A DNA stretch of 10,349 nucleotides from Bacillota bacterium (GTDB lineage Bacteria > Bacillota > Clostridia > Lachnospirales > Lachnospiraceae). The position numbers and the translations under genes are program-made. The number at the start of each line of letters is the position of its first letter. Positions within the stretch are counted from its first letter, which is position 1. The stretch lies in assembly GCA_023389295.1 (NCBI GenBank), contig JAEWEO010000141.1, positions 1-10,349 of the forward strand, read 5' to 3'. This document shows, in pieces, positions 5,247 to 10,349 of the stretch. The notes below the pieces were generated by a model. It saw only the letters and a program-made list of their open reading frames with translations. It was not told the origin of the DNA and ran no database searches.

Positions 5247-5798
5247 ATGAAAGAAAATGAATATACGGTAGCTGGCTATAGTTTTTCTAATGTGCATGAT
5301 TATAAAGATGCTAAACGTGATGAAGAAACAATAGAATACATCAAATCCAAAACCGATCTAAGTGATTTGAATAAAACGCTAAAGTTATATCACAAACTAG
5401 TAGAACGCAAAACATTAAAAACCATAGTAGGTTATACCTTCCTAAAAGAATTACAAGAGCGTATCGTAAAAGAAGGTATCGTCAGCCGAGATAATCTGCC
5501 CTATATTCCGATTGATAAGCAAATAAAAGCATATTCGAGTGCATTGGCTCATGAACAGGAACAAAAGCATTTGAGCAAAATTGAAAACTATAAAATTAAG
5601 CTAAGAAATTCTAGAATTATCAGTCTGTTCCTGATGGTGATAATCATTGCTATGATTTTAATATCAATATTTAGCGATCGGAGTGTTTTTATAAATTATG
5701 AAAATAAAATTATTGATAAGTATGCATTATGGGAAGAGGAACTAAATGCAAGAGAAAAGCTCATAAAGGAGAAAGAAGAAGCTAATTCTGTGGATTAA
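5247..5798 (+). CDS. Hypothetical single-span membrane protein
   Basis: I do not recognise a named family. The protein has 183 residues from ATG 5247, chosen because GTGGAGG lies five bases upstream; a GTG at 5235 in frame overlaps that site. Residues 1-120 are soluble, helical and charged, with the notable segment TIVGYTFLKELQERIVKEGIV (59-79) and a short proline-containing tract PYIPID (85-90). A single hydrophobic span covers about 124-143. After it comes a predicted amphipathic, Glu/Lys-rich helix (about 150-178) of coiled-coil character. Lys and Arg residues before the span suggest the N-terminal domain stays in the cytoplasm. The gene lies 42 bases after the oxidoreductase and is probably co-transcribed with it. 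It precedes the two-component operon by 91 bases. A role as a membrane-tethered scaffold is possible but unsupported. Confidence 0.75.
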   Translation: MKENEYTVAGYSFSNVHDYKDAKRDEETIEYIKSKTDLSDLNKTLKLYHKLVERKTLKTIVGYTFLKELQERIVKEGIVSRDNLPYIPIDKQIKAYSSALAHEQEQKHLSKIENYKIKLRNSRIISLFLMVIIIAMILISIFSDRSVFINYENKIIDKYALWEEELNAREKLIKEKEEANSVD

Positions 5799-5822
5799 TT
5801 TCACAATTTTATCATAGTTAGA

Positions 5823-5831
5823 TGTTATAAT
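5823..5831 (+). promoter_or_regulatory. Extended -10 promoter of the two-component operon
   Basis: TGTTATAAT (5823-5831) is a perfect TGn extension plus a perfect TATAAT. No good -35 stands 16-18 bases upstream, which extended -10 promoters tolerate. The start would be near 5838, about 52 bases before the regulator gene. Confidence 0.5.
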
Positions 5832-5889
5832 CGGATTGAAATTTGAAGAAGAATAATTTTATAACAAGTGATATTTATGGAGGTGCCAA

Positions 5890-6567
5890 ATGGAAAAGCT
5901 TAAAATAATGGTCGTTGATGATGAAAGTAGAATGAGAAAGCTTGTAAAAGACTTTTTGGTGCGGAAAAATTATGAGGTAATTGAAGCAGAAAATGGTGAA
6001 GAGGCAGTAGATATTTTCTTTTCAAAAAAGGATATAGCACTGATTATTTTGGATGTAATGATGCCCAAAATGAACGGTTGGCAAGTTTGTAGGGAAATTA
6101 GGCAGTATTCACAAGTACCGATAATTATGTTGACGGCAAAAGCAGATGAAAAAGATGAGCTGCTTGGCTTTGAACTTGGAGTCGATGAATATATTTCAAA
6201 ACCATTTAGCCCCAAAATCTTAGTTGCAAGGGTGGAGGCAGTTTTACGAAGGACCATAGCAACAGGGGATGAATTCATTGAGGTGGGCGGAATCGTATTA
6301 GATAAATCAGCTCATCAGGTTAAGATTGATGGAAAAGAAATAGAGCTTAGTTTTAAAGAGTTCGAACTTCTTTCCTACTTTGTAACTAATCAAGGGGTTG
6401 CTCTATCCCGTGAAAAGATTCTAAATAATGTTTGGAATTATGATTATTTTGGAGATGCAAGAACGATTGATACCCATGTTAAAAAGTTAAGAAGTAAAAT
6501 GGGAACAAAAGGGGATTACATTAAGACAATTTGGGGACTGGGTTATAAATTTGAGGTGGATGCATGA
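5890..6567 (+). CDS. OmpR/PhoB-family response regulator
   Basis: The protein has 225 residues; ATG 5890 follows GGAGG by six bases. The receiver domain (about 4-120) has every key residue: Asp10 and Asp11 for metal, Asp55 in LDVMMPKMNG as phosphoacceptor, Thr82 in LTAK, and Lys104 in SKPF. The C-terminal winged-helix domain (about 127-223) shows the OmpR-class pattern: LSFKEFELLSYFV, then LSREKILNNVWNYDYFGDARTIDTHVKKLRSK with the recognition helix, then IKTIWGLGYKF as the wing. It is a cytosolic DNA-binding activator or repressor, phosphorylated by the kinase encoded next. The stop codon overlaps the kinase start (ATGA, 6564-6567), so the two are translationally coupled. The family is clear; the signal and regulon are not. 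Confidence 0.95.
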   Translation: MEKLKIMVVDDESRMRKLVKDFLVRKNYEVIEAENGEEAVDIFFSKKDIALIILDVMMPKMNGWQVCREIRQYSQVPIIMLTAKADEKDELLGFELGVDEYISKPFSPKILVARVEAVLRRTIATGDEFIEVGGIVLDKSAHQVKIDGKEIELSFKEFELLSYFVTNQGVALSREKILNNVWNYDYFGDARTIDTHVKKLRSKMGTKGDYIKTIWGLGYKFEVDA

Positions 6568-8258
6568 AACATTCCGTCCGTTTCAAAATGACGTTACTAT
6601 TAACCTTGATGGTGATCGTAACTATATTTATATTGTGGTTTATAAATCGTACCTTTTTATCCGATTATTATGTTCATACCAAAATAGAGGCCCTAGATCA
6701 GGCGTTTCAAGAAATAGTAGGAATTTATGAGGAAAGTACTTCTACCGGATATCTATCTGATGAAGATACTCAAAGGATGGAACGTCTTGAACTAAAATAT
6801 AATGTGGAAGTGAATGTAATTAATTCGAGAATTGATGTAATTTATCCGGCTCCGTATAACTTTGGTGAACGTGAATTGGACCTTTTAAATAGTATAGTCA
6901 AGGAGTATCTATTTAGGGGTTCTAATCCATGGGTAGAAAAAACTCAAATTCCTACAAAATCTGAATCCTATTTCATCTATAATCTATATGATAGACAAAT
7001 GGAATCAAACTATATTGATTTGATCGGATTTTTTAATAATCCAAATGATGTATCAGACTACAATGACAAGGGTAGCCTGGAAGAGGATGACGGCAATAAT
7101 GAGAATAATAGTGATGGGGGAAGTAGTAATGAAAACAGTAGTAATGAAGGAAATAGCAGCGAAGAGTATAACAATAATGGTAGTTCTCAAGATAATAGAT
7201 ATAGAGGCAATAAGTTAGTTAGTGCACAAGATGACACCATGGTTCTTATAAGAACAAACTTGGAAAGTATTGAAGAAAGTGCGGCTATAGCAAATAAGTT
7301 TCTTGCCTATATCGGAATAGTTGTTGTTATTATTGGATCAGCAGCCATGTATCTCATTAGTAAGAAGTTTACGAAGCCATTGCTTGATCTTGCCGAAATT
7401 GCAAAAAGTATGTCTGAATTGAATTTTGAAATAAAATATTCGGTAAAGGATAAGGATGAGATTGGTGTGTTGGGTGACAGTATCAACGCATTGTCAGATC
7501 GTTTGGAAGCCACGATTACGGAATTGAAGCAAGCAAATAATGAATTAACAAAGGATATACAAGAGAAAACTGAGATAGATGAGATGAGAAAAGAGTTTCT
7601 ATCCAATGTCTCACATGAGTTAAAGACACCGATTTCTCTCATACAAGGGTATGCAGAAGGACTTAAAGAAAATATTAATGATGATGAAGAAAGCCGAGAT
7701 TTTTATTGTGAGGTCATAATGGACGAAGCTAGCAAGATGAATCAAATGGTCAAAAAGCTTCTTAGTCTAAATGAACTGGAATTTGGAAATAATACTGTGA
7801 ATTTTGAACGCTTTGATATAGTAGATCTTATAAGATCTGTTCTGGATACAACGGAGATTCTATTTAAGCAAAAAGGTGTTAAACTTTATTTCGAGCAGGA
7901 GGAACCAATCTATGTTTGGGCAGATGAGTTCTTAATAGAACAAGTTGTAACCAACTATATCAGTAATGCATTAAATCATGTTAGCGGACAAAATATTATA
8001 GAGATAAAATTGATTAAAGGTGAAGAAACAGTTCGAGTGGCTGTATTTAACACAGGAGAAAATATACCGGAGCAGGATCTGGATAAGATTTGGATTAAGT
8101 TCTACAAAATAGATAAAGCGAGAACAAGAGAATATGGTGGTAGTGGAATTGGACTTTCCATTGTAAAGGCTATTATGAACTCTCATAATCGGAGTTGTGG
8201 AGTTATTAATCATCCCATCGGAGTTGAGTTTTGGTTTGAGTTAGATACAAGTTTGTAA
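6564..8258 (+). CDS. Membrane sensor histidine kinase (HAMP-HisKA-HATPase)
   Basis: The protein has 564 residues. The order is a first membrane span (about 9-27), an extracellular sensor region (about 28-243), a second span (about 246-265), HAMP (about 266-318), and a short coiled linker. The HisKA follows, with NVSHELKTPISLIQGYAEG (348-366) and phosphoacceptor His351. The ATPase domain has the N-box NYISNALNHV (464-473), a G1 region NTGENI (496-501), KFYKIDKARTREYGGSGIGLSIVKAI (512-537) and a C-terminal FWFEL. The G1 Asp is replaced by Asn (N-T-G); this is common in the clostridial branch that shares the DKARTREYGGSGIGLSIVKAI block, so activity is expected. Residues about 169-216 of the sensor are an Asn/Ser/Gly/Glu-rich low-complexity tract, absent from ordinary PAS-like sensors. 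The start ATG overlaps the regulator stop by four bases. A terminator follows the gene at 8333-8376. Confidence 0.95.
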   Translation: MKHSVRFKMTLLLTLMVIVTIFILWFINRTFLSDYYVHTKIEALDQAFQEIVGIYEESTSTGYLSDEDTQRMERLELKYNVEVNVINSRIDVIYPAPYNFGERELDLLNSIVKEYLFRGSNPWVEKTQIPTKSESYFIYNLYDRQMESNYIDLIGFFNNPNDVSDYNDKGSLEEDDGNNENNSDGGSSNENSSNEGNSSEEYNNNGSSQDNRYRGNKLVSAQDDTMVLIRTNLESIEESAAIANKFLAYIGIVVVIIGSAAMYLISKKFTKPLLDLAEIAKSMSELNFEIKYSVKDKDEIGVLGDSINALSDRLEATITELKQANNELTKDIQEKTEIDEMRKEFLSNVSHELKTPISLIQGYAEGLKENINDDEESRDFYCEVIMDEASKMNQMVKKLLSLNELEFGNNTVNFERFDIVDLIRSVLDTTEILFKQKGVKLYFEQEEPIYVWADEFLIEQVVTNYISNALNHVSGQNIIEIKLIKGEETVRVAVFNTGENIPEQDLDKIWIKFYKIDKARTREYGGSGIGLSIVKAIMNSHNRSCGVINHPIGVEFWFELDTSL

Positions 8259-8332
8259 ATATTAATAAAAATTACCATAAAGTATTATGATATAAAGTGG
8301 TGTTTTAAGATAAAGAATATTGTTATCTTAAG

Positions 8333-8376
8333 AAAACGGTTTCTCTCTAAATAAAAAGGAGAGTGGGCCGTTTTTT
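8333..8376 (+). terminator. Intrinsic terminator of the two-component operon
   Basis: AAAACGG (8333-8339) pairs with CCGTTTT (8368-8374). A second stem CTCTC/GAGAG lies inside, across a small TTT/TGGG internal loop that can partly pair as G-U. The T-tract is TTTTTT (8371-8376). It lies 75 bases after the kinase stop. Confidence 0.75.
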
Positions 8377-8459
8377 CTATGTTAGTTATTTGTCTTCCTA
8401 CTATATTATATATGAAAGGTTTGGTACATGATAAAGTGGAATGTGTCCAATTTTAATTA

Positions 8460-8489
8460 TTGACTTAATGTAAAGATATATAGTAGAAT
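8460..8489 (+). promoter_or_regulatory. Strong candidate promoter far upstream of the lipoprotein gene
   Basis: TTGACT (8460-8465, five of six) and TAGAAT (8484-8489, five of six) are spaced by 18 bases. It is the best promoter match between the two-component terminator and the lipoprotein gene. A transcript from about 8496 would carry a leader of about 490 bases before ATG 8988. Confidence 0.5.
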
Positions 8490-8624
8490 TTTCATAGTCA
8501 TTTTGTGGTGAAATATGTAAAAATCTTATTGTATCATAGCTTTATTAAAGGAATCTAAAGTAAGATAAAGAATAAGAATGAATTACTGTTGCTGATATTT
8601 GCAAAAAGTGATAAGATATTATCA

Positions 8625-8970
8625 ATCAAGATTCAAGAAAGTTTAACATCCACCTATAGATATAATCACTTATCAAGATTTAAGAAGATTTAAAATTTAA
8701 TTGAAAAATCAGGTATCAGAATGTTAGAAAGTATTATTTTAATCTATAAGTAGAAAGTTGAGACTTATGAAGGATAAGCACTACTATAGGATATCATTAA
8801 TTGCCAAGCTGTGAGGAAGGTATACACAGGGATAAAAGAAATAATCAAGTACCAAGATATAATTAGGATTGAGATTAATAGAGGATATTATTAAGTGTCA
8901 ATGTGTGAGAAAGGTATAACATTTATATAGAGATATATCTACATACGAAATGCTAAGTATTTACGAAAGA
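8625..8970 (+). repeat. Degenerate tandem repeat region, period near 47 bp
   Basis: This gene-free stretch is built from related segments. 8625-8646 and 8672-8693 are 22-base copies with only three differences, 47 bases apart, both opening ATCAAGATT. 8788-8827 and 8882-8921 are about 40-base copies with most positions shared (AGGATAT-ATTAA, then TGTGAG-AAGGTATA), 94 bases apart, which is twice 47. A further ATCAAG unit starts at 8844, and related AATGT-GAAAG segments occur at 8719-8731 and 8900-8913. Stops occur in all frames, so the stretch is non-coding. The copies are too diverged and gapless to be a CRISPR. They may be an old minisatellite or repeated binding sites in the lipoprotein leader. 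Confidence 0.5.
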
Positions 8971-8987
8971 TATTCAAGGAGGAACGA

Positions 8988-9710
8988 ATGAAAAGACTAA
9001 AACTTTTGATAATAATAGCTTTTGCGGTTTCTTTAACTGGTTGCATGCAGGACTATAATTATGATGAAGAATATAGTGATGCAATAGCAGAGTATATGGC
9101 CGGTATGATACTTAGTAACGATAAAGATTATACTCATGCACTTGTAACAACACAGAATATGATGGTGGATAATAAGAATGAAGCAAAAGAAACTTTGGTA
9201 AAGGATAATAATAAGGATACAACAACAGAAGGTATAAATACTCAAGGTAGTGTAGCAGAGACAGGGCAAGATAATAATGTTAGTCAAAATAATGCTACAA
9301 TATCCGATATAATTAATAATAAAAATTTTGATATTAATTATATTGGATATCACCTAACGGATACCTATCCGGAAGATCCCGGTAATACGGACTTTGTGTT
9401 AATGCCTAGAGGAGAAGAATATCAATTGTTGGTAGTAGATTTCCAGGTGAAAAATAAAACAAAGAGTAAAAAAGAGCTAAATCTTATAAAGTCAGAACTA
9501 AACTTTCAATTAAAAATTAACGATGAGACTGTCTATAAACCTTTACTAACTTTGCTGGAAAATAATTTGCAGTATATTGATATTGATATCGAAGGTGGCA
9601 AAAGTGAAAAGGTACTCTTGATTTTTGAGGTTTCAAAAATAGTTAAAATATCAGATATTAATTTGACGATATCGGATCAAAATAAATCTGCTGCTATTAA
9701 TATGAAATAG
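8988..9710 (+). CDS. Putative lipoprotein with a C-terminal DUF4352-like domain
   Basis: The protein has 240 residues; ATG 8988 follows AAGGAGG by six bases. The signal peptide has a basic start (MKRLK), a hydrophobic core and the lipobox L-T-G-C, so Cys19 would be lipidated and the protein anchored to the outer face of the membrane. Mature residues 20-45 (DEEYSDAIAEYMAGMIL) form an acidic helix common in Lachnospiraceae lipoproteins. Residues about 58-105 are a disordered Asn/Thr/Gln/Lys linker. Residues about 112-235 look like a beta-sandwich, with alternating strands such as YQLLVVDFQVKNKT (145-158) and SEKVLLIFEVSK (206-217), in the style of DUF4352/DUF5067 immunoglobulin-like domains; this is a style match, not a proven one. 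Function is unknown. It stands after an unusually long repeat-bearing leader and 224 bases before a PH-domain gene on the same strand. Confidence 0.8.
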   Translation: MKRLKLLIIIAFAVSLTGCMQDYNYDEEYSDAIAEYMAGMILSNDKDYTHALVTTQNMMVDNKNEAKETLVKDNNKDTTTEGINTQGSVAETGQDNNVSQNNATISDIINNKNFDINYIGYHLTDTYPEDPGNTDFVLMPRGEEYQLLVVDFQVKNKTKSKKELNLIKSELNFQLKINDETVYKPLLTLLENNLQYIDIDIEGGKSEKVLLIFEVSKIVKISDINLTISDQNKSAAINMK

Positions 9711-9857
9711 AGTTTATAATGATTTTAATAAAGTTAGTGGATTTTTTGAGTTTGTATACTTAACACTTTATGTAAATAGAATATGGGAAGCAAAAGTTCG
9801 TCCTTGATAAGGAACGTATTATTTATGTTTGGAAGATATTAAGGCGACTCTGACTTC

Positions 9858-9863
9858 TATAAT
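9858..9863 (+). promoter_or_regulatory. Possible -10 element of the PH-domain gene
   Basis: A perfect TATAAT lies 72 bases before ATG 9935. No good -35 is found at 16-18 bases, and there is no TGn extension, so the call is tentative. No terminator was found between the lipoprotein stop and this point, so read-through from the lipoprotein gene is also possible. Confidence 0.3.
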
Positions 9864-9934
9864 AATTCAAATGTTTTTTAGAGAAAGTTTAAATAATGAT
9901 AAATGGAATTATCAGATATAAAAGGAGATGTAGT

Positions 9935-10306
9935 ATGAGTTTTGTAGAAAAAAAGCGAGTTAAATTCTTTGGATTACCACTAAGCTTTACGAAGTATACC
10001 ATTACAGAAGAGAAGCTTACAATTACTTCCGGATTTTTAAGCATAACAGAAGATGATGCCTACATGTATAAGATCCAGGATGTAAGATTAACTAGAAGTC
10101 TAGCTGAACGAATATTTAAGCTAGGAACGATAACTTGCTATACCGGTGATACGACTCACCCGGAGTTAATACTACTACATATCAGACATGCAAGTGAAAT
10201 AAAAGACTTTATTATGCAATCGTCGGAAGAAGCCAGAAGAAAGAGAAGAGCCCTACATAATCTGAATATTGATGCTCAAGAATTAGAGGATGATGAAGTG
10301 GATTAA
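9935..10306 (+). CDS. Small bacterial PH-domain (YdbS/YdbT-like) protein
   Basis: The protein has 123 residues from ATG 9935, chosen because AAAAGGAG stands seven bases before it. An in-frame ATG at 9896 has no Shine-Dalgarno and would add a basic non-conserved stretch. Residues about 18-93 match the bacterial pleckstrin-homology pattern (bPH2, formerly DUF304): YTITEEKLTITSGFLSITED (21-40), then MYKIQDVRLTRSLAERIFKLGTI (44-66) with the conserved 'I-Q-D-V' and 'R-G-F-K-L-G' type turns, then ILLHIRHASEIKDFI (79-93). After the domain come a basic helix (EEARRKRRALH, 99-109) and an acidic tail. Unlike YdbS and YdbT it has no membrane span, so it is probably a soluble single-domain form that may bind a membrane or protein partner. 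Function is not known. Confidence 0.85.
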   Translation: MSFVEKKRVKFFGLPLSFTKYTITEEKLTITSGFLSITEDDAYMYKIQDVRLTRSLAERIFKLGTITCYTGDTTHPELILLHIRHASEIKDFIMQSSEEARRKRRALHNLNIDAQELEDDEVD

Positions 10307-10334
10307 TTTGGTAGTAAAAAGATTATTTTTATGC

Positions 10335-10340
10335 TTGACT
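10335..10340 (+). promoter_or_regulatory. Possible -35 of a gene beyond the right edge
   Basis: TTGACT matches the -35 consensus at five of six positions and stands 29 bases after the PH-domain stop. The matching -10 would fall outside the window, so this cannot be confirmed. Confidence 0.25.
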
Positions 10341-10349
10341 TTTTATAAA

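Noticed and set aside
5970..6278. 102-codon minus-strand frame inside the response regulator
   Set aside because: It is antisense to conserved receiver-domain codons, and its Ser-rich product reflects the reverse complement of them.
7307..8213. Two minus-strand frames (7307-7642 and 7971-8213) inside the kinase gene
   Set aside because: Both are antisense to conserved HAMP/HisKA and ATPase coding sequence and have no start signals.
8625..8970. CRISPR array reading of the 47-bp repeats
   Set aside because: The copies are diverged along their whole length, there is no constant-repeat/variable-spacer pattern, and no cas gene is present.
9033..9353. 106-codon minus-strand frame inside the lipoprotein gene
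   Set aside because: It is an Ile/Cys/Thr-rich antisense product of AT-rich coding DNA, not a plausible protein.
9796..9817. Hairpin around CCTTGATAAGG after the lipoprotein gene, considered as a terminator
   Set aside because: The stem is short and bulged and no T-tract follows, so it does not meet the pattern of an intrinsic terminator.

Overview
The window is AT-rich, with strong GGAGG-type ribosome binding sites, GTG as well as ATG starts, sigma-A-like promoters and intrinsic terminators. The gene content (DUF2935, YitT, remnants of a VTC/CotH locus, a VanS/PhoR-like kinase) fits a low-GC Gram-positive anaerobe of the Clostridia, most likely a Lachnospiraceae member near Lachnoclostridium. 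The genus is inference from protein style, not a database match. There are no rRNA, tRNA, CRISPR, transposase or phage genes.

Layout. 1-2150 is read leftward: the first codons of a protein cut by the window edge (possibly rubrerythrin-like), a DUF2935 two-repeat helical protein, and a YitT-family membrane protein with its own promoter and terminator. 2200-2445, divergent from yitT, does not look coding. It folds on paper into a closed multi-stem RNA that ends in a UACG-capped terminator, and is the best candidate here for an undescribed element. 2445-2711 is a regulatory-looking stretch with two palindromic boxes, a possible 18-codon leader ORF and a 9-bp inverted repeat. It precedes a GNAT acetyltransferase (2712-3575).

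3576-3940 is genomic scar tissue. A fragment of a VTC-domain (polyphosphate polymerase-like) gene is joined out of frame to the last codons of a CotH-type surface/spore protein. These look like the outer edges of the common VTC-DUF4956-CotH operon after its middle was lost. A long hairpin terminator closes it.

4164-5798 holds a Gfo/Idh/MocA oxidoreductase and a small one-span membrane protein, probably co-transcribed. 5823-8376 is a two-component operon: an OmpR-type regulator overlaps by 4 bp a sensor kinase that carries an Asn/Ser/Glu/Gly-rich insert in its extracellular domain, followed by a terminator. 8460-8987 is a long gene-free leader made largely of degenerate repeats with a period near 47 bp. 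It leads to a lipoprotein gene (8988-9710), followed by a small bacterial PH-domain protein (9935-10306) and possibly the -35 of a gene beyond the right edge.

The genes do not form one pathway. The window reads as several small transcription units with unusually rich intergenic structure and one clear gene-loss scar.
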